Part shown: one piece after another, positions 1 to 8,102 of the stretch
How the letters are laid out: the number at the start of each line of letters is the position of its first letter
Position numbering within the stretch: the stretch's first letter is position 1
NCBI GenBank assembly: GCA_018001935.1
Contig: JAGNHB010000057.1
Coordinates: 1 to 36,711, forward strand
Direction of reading: 5' to 3'
Length of the DNA: 36,711 nucleotides
From: Acidobacteriota bacterium
GTDB taxonomy: Bacteria; Acidobacteriota; JAAYUB01
Position numbers and translations under genes: made by a program
The notes under the pieces: model-generated
Told to the model about the DNA's origin: nothing
Database searches by the model: none
The model's input: only the letters and a program-made list of their open reading frames with translations

Positions 1-886
1 CCGTGGGCATCACCACCACCAGGAGGGGGACCTTGGCGCTCCCCGTGGGCTCCGGCGCGGGCGCCGGGTACAGCGGCGCCCCGTGAGGGGGGGCGCCGAA
101 GCCGGGGGGCGGCATCAGGGGCGGCGCGAAAGACGGTACGGCCGCGGTCCCCGGCCGGGGAGCGGGCGCGGCGGGGGGGGCGGTGAAGACGATGCGCGCC
201 CGGCCCACCTGGATGACGTCGCCGCTGAGCAGGGGCCTCGACCCGGCGATCCTCTGGTCGTTGACCTTGGTCCCGTTGCTGCTGCCCATGTCGGTGACCT
301 GCCAGGTCCCGCCGTTGGCCGGGCGGATCTCGGCGTGGTACGTCGAGGTGAAGCCGTCGTCCAGCACGATGTCGTTCTGCGGGGCCCGGCCGATCTTGAT
401 GGAGGTCCCCGTGAGGTGAACCTCGAACTCCTTCCCGGCGCCGGTGGTGACGTGCAGCCCGGGCCCGGACGGCGCCGGCTGGCCCATCATCGCCGTCCCG
501 CCCGGGGTCATGGCGGGAGGGCCGCCGACCGGCATGTAGCCGGTCGCGGGGGCGGCCGGGACGACCGGGGCGCCCTGCCCCAGGGTGAAAACGAACTTCG
601 TGTGGCCGATCTGGACGATGTCGCCGGTCTGGATGGGGTGGCTGCCCGAGATCCGCTGGTTGTTGAGCCGGGTGCCGTTGGCGCTCCCGAAATCGTGGAT
701 CACCCAGGCGCCGGCTTCCAGGCGGAAGGCCGCGTGCTGGGTGGACGCGAAGGAGTCGTCCAGCACCAGGTCGTTCTGGGGACCTCTCCCGATCCGGAAT
801 TCCACGGCCTGGAGTTCTTTCTCCTGGGTGCTCCCGTTCGGGAGCGTGATGAACAGTTTCGCCAGGGAGGTCGGATTGGTGGTCAT
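1..886 (-). CDS. Two-FHA-domain protein, partial (C-terminus beyond window edge)
   Basis: The reading frame is open from an ATG at 886 to the window edge, 295 codons without a stop. It encodes two forkhead-associated domains, phosphothreonine-binding modules. The first (about residues 5-100) shows the FHA core IGRGPQNDLVLDD, a Ser-Thr-Gln-His stretch and FGSANGTRLNNQRI. The second (about 145-235) shows IGRAPQNDIVLDD, STYHAEI and MGSSNGTKVNDQRI. A Pro/Gly/Ala-rich linker joins them and a long Pro-rich stretch follows. The last visible residues (KVPLLVVVMP) look like the start of a membrane segment, so the second half is probably membrane-anchored or exported. The gene is divergent from the phosphatase at 1099. 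FHA proteins usually read Ser/Thr kinase signalling; no kinase is visible here. The FHA assignment is strong and the overall role unknown. Confidence 0.88.
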   Translation of the reverse strand, partial: MTTNPTSLAKLFITLPNGSTQEKELQAVEFRIGRGPQNDLVLDDSFASTQHAAFRLEAGAWVIHDFGSANGTRLNNQRISGSHPIQTGDIVQIGHTKFVFTLGQGAPVVPAAPATGYMPVGGPPAMTPGGTAMMGQPAPSGPGLHVTTGAGKEFEVHLTGTSIKIGRAPQNDIVLDDGFTSTYHAEIRPANGGTWQVTDMGSSNGTKVNDQRIAGSRPLLSGDVIQVGRARIVFTAPPAAPAPRPGTAAVPSFAPPLMPPPGFGAPPHGAPLYPAPAPEPTGSAKVPLLVVVMPT

Positions 887-1042
887 GTTGTTGGTCCCTG
901 CCCCTTTTCTAGTCTCCGCATCATGTTCTGAAGCCGAACTGTACCATACCGGGGTGAACTTTGAAACAGAAAAATGCTCCGCGGCCCCCGACCGGTCCCT
1001 GCTCTTTACGATGGAAATTTTTCTTCCCGGTTTCGGCGGTCG

Positions 1043-1051
1043 TGCTATAAT
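1043..1051 (+). promoter_or_regulatory. Extended -10 promoter upstream of sixA-like gene
   Basis: TGC followed by a perfect TATAAT (1046-1051) makes an extended -10 element about 48 nt before the ATG at 1099. The -35 region is poor, as expected for this promoter type. Calling it the promoter is inference. Confidence 0.5.
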
Positions 1052-1098
1052 CGCCCGCACCTTGCCGGAGAACCGGCGAGCCTGGCCGGAGAGACGGG

Positions 1099-1593
1099 AT
1101 GAAAACACTGGTGTTGATGCGACACGCGAAATCCGCCTGGGCCAACCCCCAGCTGACGGACTCCGAACGACCCTTGAACAAGCGGGGGCTCAAGAATGCG
1201 CCGGCCATGGGCAAGCTGATCCGGAACATGGGCCTGTCCCCCCAGTACGTTCTGTGCTCGACCTCCCTGCGGACCCGTCAGACCGCCGAGGCGGTCCTGC
1301 GGAAGTGCCAGTTCAACGGCGAGATCAAGTACCTCGAGTCCCTCTACCTGGGAGCGCCCCAGGCTTACCTCGACGCCCTCCACAAGGTCCCGGACCCCAT
1401 CGACAAGGTCCTCGTGGTGGGCCACAACACCGGGATGGAGGAGTTCCTGGAATTCCTCACCGGGCGTTTCGAGAAACTGCCCACCGCCGCGGTGGTCCAC
1501 CTGATCCTCCACATCGACCGCTGGGAACAGCTCAACGCCACCTCCGGGACCCGGGTGATCGACATCTGGAAACCCCGGAAGATCGCCCAGTGA
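1099..1593 (+). CDS. sixA: SixA-type phosphohistidine phosphatase (histidine phosphatase superfamily)
   Basis: A 164-residue protein starting MKTLVLMRHAKSAW. It carries the histidine phosphatase hallmark Arg8-His9, the LCSTSLRTRQTAE motif with conserved arginine, and a second catalytic-type His109 in VVGHNTGMEEF. Its size matches SixA, which removes phosphate from phosphohistidine on histidine-containing phosphotransfer domains and some PTS proteins in the cytoplasm. The ATG at 1099 is preceded by GGAGAGACGGG. The gene stands alone and is divergent from the FHA protein. The family assignment is firm; the substrate is not shown by sequence. Confidence 0.88.
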   Translation: MKTLVLMRHAKSAWANPQLTDSERPLNKRGLKNAPAMGKLIRNMGLSPQYVLCSTSLRTRQTAEAVLRKCQFNGEIKYLESLYLGAPQAYLDALHKVPDPIDKVLVVGHNTGMEEFLEFLTGRFEKLPTAAVVHLILHIDRWEQLNATSGTRVIDIWKPRKIAQ

Positions 1594-1613
1594 CCTCGCC
1601 GGAATGAAACTGA

Positions 1614-1643
1614 AAAACCACGAACCACCCGAACCACACGAAC
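1614..1643. repeat. Short 9-base tandem repeat (CGAACCACM type)
   Basis: About three imperfect copies of a 9-base unit (CGAACCACC, CGAACCACA) lie 20 nt after the phosphatase stop codon. Similar 9-base arrays recur elsewhere in the window. Confidence 0.5.
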
Positions 1644-1764
1644 AGATTCAGTCAAAAACTTCTTTTTACCTCAGTGCCTTCGCGTTGGAAGATCCAGCAA
1701 GGGGGAGGACGGCTTCAAAGCCCGCCGCGAGGCCGGTCCTGAGATCGTAGACGAGAGTGTTCCG

Positions 1765-2706
1765 GTGAGCCGCACGGGGATCGTTTTCGACATCCAGCGT
1801 TTCTCGACCCGCGACGGGCCGGGGATACGGACGACTGTCTTCCTCAAGGGATGCCCTCTGCGCTGCGCCTGGTGTCACAACCCGGAGAGCCAGGCGGAAG
1901 GCCCGCAGCTCCTGTGCCGGGAAAACCGCTGCACGGGGTGCGGCGCCTGCCTGGGCGAAGCCGGGGCGGACCGTCTCGCCGCCGGCCCCGCCTGCCCACT
2001 GGGGGCTATCCGGCGCGAAGGCGGGCGGGTCGTCACCGATTTCACCGCCTGCACCGCCTGCGGACGGTGCGTGGGACGCTGCCCGGCCGGCGCTCGGGAG
2101 ATCGCCGGGACGTCCATGACCAGCGGGGACGTGGCCGCCGCCGCCGCCCGCGACGCCGTCTTCTACGAGGGAGGCGGCGGGGTGACGTTCTCCGGCGGGG
2201 AGCCCCTGGCCCAGGGCGACTTTCTCCTGGACTGCCTCCGGGAGGCGAGGCGGCTCGGGCTGCACACCGCCGTGGACACCTGCGGTTTCGCCCCGGGTCC
2301 CCTTCTCGCAACGGTCGCGGAGCACTGCGACCTGGTGCTGTACGACCTGAAAGTGATGGACGACGCGGCGCACCTTCGGCTGACCGGGGTGTCCAACCGG
2401 CGGGTCCTGGAAAACCTCCGAATGCTGGACAACCACCCTTGCCCGGTGTGGGTCTGCGTCCCCCTCGTCCCCGGCGTGACGGACACCGAGGACAACCTCT
2501 CGGCCATCGGGGCTTTCCTGTCGACGCTCCGGAGGCGGCACGCCGTGCACGTTCTTCCCTGGAACCCCGCGGGGGTGTTAAAATACCCCCGGATCGGCCG
2601 GGAGACCGCCTGGTTGCCGGAGCGGGCGGCGGACCCGGGGGACCCGGCCCGGGCGGCGGACATCCTGGGCCGTTCCGGCGTGTCGGTGGTCTTGCCGCCC
2701 GCCTGA
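1765..2706 (+). CDS. Glycyl-radical enzyme activating protein (radical SAM)
   Basis: A 313-residue protein with the N-terminal signature DIQRFSTRDGPGIRTTVFLKG and the radical-SAM cluster motif Cys30-x3-Cys34-x2-Cys37 (CPLRCAWC). A two-cluster ferredoxin insert follows (about residues 52-115), with CTGCGAC and CTACGRCVGRCPAGA, typical of activases of the glycerol/hydroxyproline dehydratase branch but absent from PflA. The SGGEPL motif, which helps bind S-adenosylmethionine, is present. It would use SAM and [4Fe-4S] clusters to abstract a hydrogen from the glycine of its partner, here the dehydratase at 3029. The assigned start is GTG at 1765, with only a weak GAGAG upstream, so the start is moderately certain. 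Confidence 0.92.
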   Translation: MSRTGIVFDIQRFSTRDGPGIRTTVFLKGCPLRCAWCHNPESQAEGPQLLCRENRCTGCGACLGEAGADRLAAGPACPLGAIRREGGRVVTDFTACTACGRCVGRCPAGAREIAGTSMTSGDVAAAAARDAVFYEGGGGVTFSGGEPLAQGDFLLDCLREARRLGLHTAVDTCGFAPGPLLATVAEHCDLVLYDLKVMDDAAHLRLTGVSNRRVLENLRMLDNHPCPVWVCVPLVPGVTDTEDNLSAIGAFLSTLRRRHAVHVLPWNPAGVLKYPRIGRETAWLPERAADPGDPARAADILGRSGVSVVLPPA

Positions 2707-3028
2707 CCTTCCCGATTCGGCGTATTTATCGGGGTCGGAATCGGTATCGGTATCGGAATCGGTATCGGAAATCGGTATCGGAAATCGCAATCGCAGTCGC
2801 AATCGTTATTGTTATCGCTGTCGCAAATGATTCCAAACCTCTTCGGCGGTGGTCCCGGCGCCGAAAACGAAACCGATACCGATTGCAACGGCGACGGCGA
2901 TTGCGATACCGACTGCGATTGCGATTGCGATACCGATACCGATACCGATACCGATACCGGTGTAGGATAGGTGGGGGGAAACAATGGACGAAAAACAACC
3001 ACTTCAGCCTTGGGCGGGAGGAGGAACG
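2707..3028. other. Gene-free gap between activase and dehydratase, filled by an inverted hexamer array
   Basis: The gap holds the hexanucleotide repeat at 2733-2959 and then the leader of the dehydratase gene, with a strong ribosome site GGGAGGAGG at 3016-3024. Open frames across the repeat give only low-complexity Tyr-Arg, Ser-Val or Asp-Thr strings and are not genes. Confidence 0.7.
2733..2959. repeat. Inverted hexanucleotide array (GATNNC family, locus 1)
   Basis: The left arm (2733-2826) reads as ATCGGT/ATCGGA/ATCGCA units. The right arm (2869-2959) reads as GATACC/GATTGC units, which is the reverse complement. About 40 nt of unrelated sequence separates them, so a transcript could fold into an imperfect hairpin of roughly 90-base arms. 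The array begins 27 nt after the activase stop codon. Confidence 0.85.
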
Positions 3029-5389
3029 ATGAACGAACGGGTGAAACGACTCCGGCAGGCGAGCCTCGACGCCGAGCCCTCCATCTCGGCGGAGCGCGCC
3101 CTCCTGCTGACCGGTTTTTACCGGGAGAACGAGGGGAAGCACCCCGTTCCCGTCCTACGGGCGATGGCCTTTCGCCACCTGTGCGAGCACAAGGCCGTCT
3201 ACATCGGTCCCGGGGAACTGATCGTCGGGGAACGCGGGCCCTTCCCCAAGGCGACGCCCACCTACCCGGAGCTGACCTGCCACTCCCTGGACGACCTGCG
3301 CATCCTGGGCAGCCGGGAGAAGACCCGGTACGCGGTGTCGGAGGACGTCCTGCGGGCCTATGCCCAGACCGTGATCCCCTTCTGGTCCGGCCGCTCCATG
3401 CGCGACCGGATCTTCCGGGAGCTGCCCGACGATTGGAAGGAAGCCTTCGAGGCCGGGGTCTTCACCGAGTTCATGGAGCAGCGGGCGCCCGGCCACACCG
3501 TGGCCGACGGCAAGATTTACCGGCGCGGACTCCTGGATGTCCGCCGGGAAATCGCGGAGCGCATCGACGCCCTCGACTTCGAGGCGGACCCCGAGGCCCT
3601 CGACCGCCGGGACCAGCTCCGGGCCATGGACATCGCCTGCGAGGCGGTGATCCGCTACGCCGGGCGGCACGCCGAGGCGGCCCGGCAGCTGGCCGCGGGC
3701 GAGCCCGACGCCGCCCGGCGCGCCGAGCTGGAGAAGATCGCCGCCGTCTGCGGCCACGTGCCCGCCAACGCGCCCCGAAGCTTCCACGAGGCGCTGCAGG
3801 CCTACTGGTTCTGCCACCTGGCGGTCATCACGGAACTCAACGGCTGGGACGCCTTCAGCCCCGGCCGGCTCGATCAGCACCTCTTCCCCTTCTACCGGGC
3901 GGAGACGGCGGCGGGGACCCTCTCCCCCGACGAGGCCGTCGAGCTGCTGCAGTGCTTCTGGATCAAGTTCAACAACCACCCGGCCCCGCCGAAGGTGGGG
4001 GTGACGGCGGCGGAGAGCGGGACCTACACGGACTTCGCCAACATCTCCCTCGGCGGCTTGACCCGGGACGGCGGCGACGGGGTCAACCCCCTCTCCCACG
4101 TCATCCTGGACGTGATCGAGGCGATGCAGATCCTCCAGCCCAGCTCCAACGTCCAGATCTCCCGGAAGACCCCCGAGGACTTCCTCCGGCACGCCTGCCG
4201 GGTCATCCGGCGGGGCTTCGGCTTCCCCTCGGTCTTCAACGCCGACGCCGTGGCGGCGGAGCTGGTCCGGCAGGGCAAGAGCATCGAGGATGCCCGGGAC
4301 GGCGGCACCAGCGGCTGCGTCGAGGCCGGCGCCTTCGGCAAGGAAGCCTACATCCTCACCGGGTACTTCAACCTGGTGAAGGTCCTCGAGCTGACGCTCA
4401 ACGACGGCTTTGACCCGCGGACGGGGCGCCAGCTGGGCCTCCGAACGGGGAAGCCGGGCGATTTCAACGCTTTCGACGACTTCTTCCGGGCCTGGCAGGC
4501 ACAGGTCCGGCACTTCGTGGACGTCAAGGCCCGGGGAAACCGGATCGTGGAACGTCTCTACGCCCGGTACGCCCCGGCGCCGTTCCTCTCCGTCCTCATC
4601 GACGACTGCGTCGCGCGAGGCAAGGACTACAACGCCGGCGGCGCCCGCTACAACACGACCTACATCCAGGGGGTCGGCATCGGCACCCTGACGGACGCCT
4701 TCTCCGCCGTGAAAACGCTGGTGTTCGACCAGGGCCTGATCGGTCTCGGGGACCTGGCCCAGGTGCTGTCCCGCAACTTCGAGGGGAACGAGGTCCTCCG
4801 GCTTCGGCTCGCCGGGAAGGCGCCGCGCTACGGCAACGACGACGACGCGGCCGACGACCTGATGCGCGCGTGCTTCGAGACCTTCTTCCGGGCCGTGGAC
4901 GGCCGCCCCAACGGGCGCGGCGGCCGCTGCCACGTGGACATGCTCCCCACCACCTGCCACGTCTACTTCGGGGCGGTGACCGGCGCCACGCCCGACGGCC
5001 GCCGGGCCGGGGAACCCCTCTCCGAGGGGATCTCCCCCGTGCAGGGGGCCGACCGGAAGGGCCCCACGGCCGTGGTGCGCTCCGCCGCCAAGATGGATCA
5101 GCTCAAGACGGGCGGGACGCTCCTCAACCAGAAGTTTTCCCCGGGACTCCTGGCCGGCGAGGAGGGGATCGCGAACCTGGCGGGCCTGATCCGGGGCTAC
5201 TTCCGCCTCGACGGCCACCACCTCCAGTTCAACGTGGTGACGGCGGAAACCCTCCGCAAGGCCCAGGAAGACCCCGCCGCCCACGCGGGCCTGATCGTCC
5301 GGGTGGCGGGCTACAGCGACTACTTCTGCGACCTGGGCCGGGCCCTGCAGGACGAGATCATCGCCCGCACCGCGCACGAGGCCTTCTGA
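3029..5389 (+). CDS. hypD: Glycyl radical enzyme, trans-4-hydroxy-L-proline dehydratase-like
   Basis: A 786-residue glycyl radical enzyme. The thiyl cysteine motif GGTSGCVE places Cys430 and Glu432, and the C-terminal radical loop RVAGYSDYF places Gly761. His156 (MEQRAPGHTV) and Asp274 (ELNGWDAFSPG) sit exactly four residues before the positions I recall for hydroxyproline-dehydratase residues in Clostridioides difficile HypD (His160, Asp278, Cys434, Gly765). Long stretches also match, such as QPSSNVQISRKTP, FGKEAYILTGYFN and DMLPTTCHVYFG. The predicted reaction is radical dehydration of trans-4-hydroxy-L-proline to pyrroline-5-carboxylate in the cytoplasm under anoxia. An in-frame ATG at 2984 exists, but 3029 has the GGGAGGAGG ribosome site. 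Its activase lies upstream; no pyrroline-5-carboxylate reductase is in view. The symbol is not the hydrogenase maturation hypD. Confidence 0.9.
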   Translation: MNERVKRLRQASLDAEPSISAERALLLTGFYRENEGKHPVPVLRAMAFRHLCEHKAVYIGPGELIVGERGPFPKATPTYPELTCHSLDDLRILGSREKTRYAVSEDVLRAYAQTVIPFWSGRSMRDRIFRELPDDWKEAFEAGVFTEFMEQRAPGHTVADGKIYRRGLLDVRREIAERIDALDFEADPEALDRRDQLRAMDIACEAVIRYAGRHAEAARQLAAGEPDAARRAELEKIAAVCGHVPANAPRSFHEALQAYWFCHLAVITELNGWDAFSPGRLDQHLFPFYRAETAAGTLSPDEAVELLQCFWIKFNNHPAPPKVGVTAAESGTYTDFANISLGGLTRDGGDGVNPLSHVILDVIEAMQILQPSSNVQISRKTPEDFLRHACRVIRRGFGFPSVFNADAVAAELVRQGKSIEDARDGGTSGCVEAGAFGKEAYILTGYFNLVKVLELTLNDGFDPRTGRQLGLRTGKPGDFNAFDDFFRAWQAQVRHFVDVKARGNRIVERLYARYAPAPFLSVLIDDCVARGKDYNAGGARYNTTYIQGVGIGTLTDAFSAVKTLVFDQGLIGLGDLAQVLSRNFEGNEVLRLRLAGKAPRYGNDDDAADDLMRACFETFFRAVDGRPNGRGGRCHVDMLPTTCHVYFGAVTGATPDGRRAGEPLSEGISPVQGADRKGPTAVVRSAAKMDQLKTGGTLLNQKFSPGLLAGEEGIANLAGLIRGYFRLDGHHLQFNVVTAETLRKAQEDPAAHAGLIVRVAGYSDYFCDLGRALQDEIIARTAHEAF

Positions 5390-5403
5390 GCCCAAGGCCT
5401 ATT

Positions 5404-5611
5404 CGGAAAGGACCCAAAGGACCAAAACGACCCAAAGGACGAAGGACGGGGAAAAAGGTCAAAGGTCAAAGGTCAAAGGGCAAAGGGCAGAGGGCAAAGG
5501 GCAGAGGGTAGAGGGCAGAGGGCAAAGGGCGAAGGGCGAAGAACAAAGAGTCTCGCCCTTCGCCGTCCTTTGGGTCCTTTAGGTCCTTTTGGTCCTTTCG
5601 TCCTTTGGCGC
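5404..5611. repeat. Heptamer array with inverted flanks between convergent genes
   Basis: The core (5454-5551) is 14 consecutive 7-base units of AAAGGTC, AAAGGGC and AGAGGGC type. It is flanked by a left arm rich in AAAGGACC (about 5405-5447) and a right arm that is its approximate reverse complement (about 5560-5611, GGTCCTTT units). The whole could fold as a long stem with the heptamers in the loop. It fills the 228 nt between the convergent dehydratase and murA genes, where a two-way terminator would be useful, though no U-tract is obvious. Confidence 0.8.
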
Positions 5612-5617
5612 CTTGGT

Positions 5618-6901
5618 TCACGCCCGCTCGATCCTCGCCCCCAGATGGCGCAGCTTCTCGTCGATGCGCTCGTAGCCGCGCTCGATCTGGGTGACGTTGC
5701 GGATCACCGACTCGCCGTCGGCCGCCAGCGCGGCCAGGACGAGGGCCATGCCCGCCCGGATGTCGGGGCTGTCCAGCTTGTCGCCGTAGAGGCGTGTGGG
5801 CCCCTGCACGATGCACCGGTGCGGGTCGCACAGGACGATGTGGGCCCCCATGGCCACCAGCTTGTCGATGAAGAACATCCGGCTGGGGTACATCCAGTCG
5901 TGGAACAGCATGTTCCCGCGGCACTGGGTGGCGGTGACGATGGCGAGGCTCATGAGGTCGGTGGGGAAGGCGGGCCAGGGCATCACGCAGACCTCGGGGA
6001 TCGCCCCCACGAAGTCGGTTTCGATGACGCGCTCCTGTTCGGCGGGGACGAGCAGGTCATCCCCGTCGACCTCCCACCGGATCCCCATGCGCTGGAAAAC
6101 CAGCCGGATCATGTCCAGGAAGCGGACCCCCGCGTTGCGGACCCGGACGCTCCCGCCTGTGACCGCCGCCGCACCCACGAAGCTGATCACTTCCAGGTAG
6201 TCGGTGCTGACGGTGAAGTCCCCCCCGTGAAGGCGTTCGACGCCCTCGATGTGGAGGGTGTTGGAGCCGATGTGGTCGATGCGGGCGCCCAGGTGGTTCA
6301 GCAGGTGACAGAGTTCCTGGACGTGGGGCTCCGAGGCGGCGTTGCGCAGGGTGGTGGTCCCCCGGGCCGTCACCGCGGCCATGAGCGCGTTCTCCGTGGC
6401 CGTGACGCTGGCTTCGTCGAGGAGGATGTCGGCGCCGGTGAGCCGGTCCGCCTGGAAGCGGAAGGCCTTGCCCTTGCGGTCGTAGTCCGCGGAGGCGCCC
6501 AGGGCGCGCAGGGCCAGGATGTGGGTGTCCACGCGCCGGCGGCCGATGACGTCGCCCCCGGGGGGAGGCAGGCGCATCCCGCCGCAGCGGGCCGTCATGG
6601 GGCCCGCGAGGAGGATGGAGGCCCGGATCTTCCGGCAGAGGTCGGGGTCGAGGTCGGCCGGGGAGAGGTTGGCGGCCCGGACCCGCCATGCGTGGTCCCC
6701 GACCGCCTCCACCGACGCGCCGAGGCTGCCCAGAAGGGCCCGCATGGAGCGGACGTCCTGGATCTCCGGGACGTTGCGGAGCACGACGGGCTCGTCCGTA
6801 AGCAGGCAGGCCGCCAGCAGCGGCAAGGTGGCGTTCTTGTTCCCCGAGGGCGTCACGTCGCCCCGCAGCGGGATGCCGCCCTGAATGATGAACTGGTCCA
6901 T
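5618..6901 (-). CDS. murA: UDP-N-acetylglucosamine 1-carboxyvinyltransferase with Asp at the Cys position
   Basis: A 427-residue enolpyruvyl transferase of full MurA length. It carries SGNKNATLP with Lys22, the PPPGGDVIGRRRVD loop, FPTDLMSLA, a DIRAGMAL motif and the C-terminal IERGYERIDEKLRHLGA. MurA makes the first committed step of peptidoglycan synthesis, moving enolpyruvate from PEP to UDP-GlcNAc in the cytoplasm. The loop residue that is Cys115 in Escherichia coli is Asp117 here. In Mycobacterium tuberculosis and Chlamydia MurA the same change is known to give resistance to fosfomycin, which alkylates the cysteine. GGAGGCACC precedes the ATG at 6901. It is divergent from the homoserine dehydrogenase. 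Confidence in the family is very high. Confidence 0.95.
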   Translation of the reverse strand: MDQFIIQGGIPLRGDVTPSGNKNATLPLLAACLLTDEPVVLRNVPEIQDVRSMRALLGSLGASVEAVGDHAWRVRAANLSPADLDPDLCRKIRASILLAGPMTARCGGMRLPPPGGDVIGRRRVDTHILALRALGASADYDRKGKAFRFQADRLTGADILLDEASVTATENALMAAVTARGTTTLRNAASEPHVQELCHLLNHLGARIDHIGSNTLHIEGVERLHGGDFTVSTDYLEVISFVGAAAVTGGSVRVRNAGVRFLDMIRLVFQRMGIRWEVDGDDLLVPAEQERVIETDFVGAIPEVCVMPWPAFPTDLMSLAIVTATQCRGNMLFHDWMYPSRMFFIDKLVAMGAHIVLCDPHRCIVQGPTRLYGDKLDSPDIRAGMALVLAALAADGESVIRNVTQIERGYERIDEKLRHLGARIERA

Positions 6902-6982
6902 GGTGCCTCCCCGGGCTCAGAATCGGGAGGCATTGTAACACGGCGGCATTCCCCTTTCCGGCTTTTTGAAAAGCCGTCGAGG

Positions 6983-7011
6983 TTGATTCCCGCCGGGAAA
7001 CGGTGTAAAGT
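6983..7011 (+). promoter_or_regulatory. Sigma70-type promoter for homoserine dehydrogenase
   Basis: TTGATT (6983-6988), a 17-nt spacer and TAAAGT (7006-7011) end 19 nt before the ATG at 7031, which implies a short leader. Confidence 0.5.
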
Positions 7012-7030
7012 AGCGTCAACGGAGTTGGCC

Positions 7031-8080
7031 ATGAAACAAATCAAGCTCGGCGTCATCGGTTTCGGCAATGTCATCCAGGGTTTTCTCGAACTGCTCCCCG
7101 AGAAACTGGACTACCTCAAGGTCCGTTATCACCAGGACATCCGCGTCCATGCCATCTGTGACCGCACGGAGATGCTGATCTCGCCGGACGGCTTCGAGGC
7201 CGGCGAGTTGCTGGCGCTCAAGCTCGCCAAGAACGTTTCCGGCGACCTCATGGGCGGCGTCCGGGACTTCGACCCGGCCGGGTTGGTGAACGCTTACCTC
7301 GAGGCCGGGGTCAACGTCGTCCTCGAGGCGCTCCCCACGCGCCGGGACGTCGCCGAGCCCGCCCTCGGGTGGCTGCTGGAGTTCCTCTCGCGACGGGTCC
7401 CCGTGGTCACGTCCGACAAGGCGCCCCTGGTCTACGGTTTCAACCGGTTGGTGGCCACCTCCCGGAAACACCGGACCCCCTTCAAGTTCGGCGGCGCCTC
7501 CGCCGCGGCCCTCCCCGCGGCGGACACCGTGGGGATCGCCCTCGCCGGGGCGGAGATTTACGGCTTCGAGGGAATCCTGAACGGGACCACCAACTTCCTG
7601 CTCTCCGAGATGATCGCCAACAAATCATCCATCGAGGAGGAGCTGCAGATTGCCATCGAGATGAAGATCTGCGAGTCCGACCCCATGTTCGACGTCGGGG
7701 GGTGGGACACGGCCTTCAAGACCCTCATCCTGGCCAAGGCGTTCATGGACCCGGGCGCCGAGTTGAAGGACATGCAGGTGCAGGGCCTGGAAGGCCTGGA
7801 CTACTCCCACGTCGAGGCCGGCCTGCGGCAGGGGAACACCGTCAAGCTCCTCGGCAAGGCGAGCTTCGAAGGCCCCCACCTCCGGATGCGGGTCAAGCCC
7901 TCCATCATCACGCCCACGCACCCCTTCTTCACCGTGAACGGGACGTGCAAGGCCATCACCTTCTACACCGATTCCCTCGGCCAGTTGACGCTGTTCGGGG
8001 GGGCATCGGGTTCCCGTGAAACCGCGGGCGCGCTGCTGCGGGACATCCTCAACATTTCCCGGGACACGAACTTCGTCTGA
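7031..8080 (+). CDS. hom: Homoserine dehydrogenase (no ACT domain)
   Basis: A 349-residue protein with an N-terminal nucleotide-binding fold and the homoserine dehydrogenase catalytic domain. Visible motifs are VVTSDKAPL with Lys130, GILNGTTNF (181-189), the hallmark of the family, and ESDPMFDVGGWDTAFK (215-230) with the acidic and lysine residues of the active site. It would reduce aspartate semialdehyde to homoserine for threonine and methionine synthesis. The C-terminal ACT regulatory domain of longer homologues is missing, so direct threonine feedback through ACT is unlikely. The dinucleotide loop reads GFGNVIQ, with Ile where the third glycine is usual. The frame is open far upstream, but 7031 is the first ATG that gives the expected N-terminus. 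Confidence 0.88.
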   Translation: MKQIKLGVIGFGNVIQGFLELLPEKLDYLKVRYHQDIRVHAICDRTEMLISPDGFEAGELLALKLAKNVSGDLMGGVRDFDPAGLVNAYLEAGVNVVLEALPTRRDVAEPALGWLLEFLSRRVPVVTSDKAPLVYGFNRLVATSRKHRTPFKFGGASAAALPAADTVGIALAGAEIYGFEGILNGTTNFLLSEMIANKSSIEEELQIAIEMKICESDPMFDVGGWDTAFKTLILAKAFMDPGAELKDMQVQGLEGLDYSHVEAGLRQGNTVKLLGKASFEGPHLRMRVKPSIITPTHPFFTVNGTCKAITFYTDSLGQLTLFGGASGSRETAGALLRDILNISRDTNFV

Positions 8081-8102
8081 ACCCCCAGGTTGTCTGCGAC
8101 TC

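Noticed and set aside
3155..5395. Long minus-strand open frame opposite the hypD-like gene
   Set aside because: It is an antisense shadow of a gene with full catalytic motifs; its own translation is low complexity.
5454..5551. Regular repeats that could suggest a CRISPR array
   Set aside because: Units are 7 bases without spacers, so this is a simple tandem array. The same holds for the hexamer and 9-base arrays.
5570..7030. Upstream extension of the homoserine dehydrogenase frame
   Set aside because: The extension runs antisense through murA and has no homology. The ATG at 7031 has a promoter and gives the family N-terminus.
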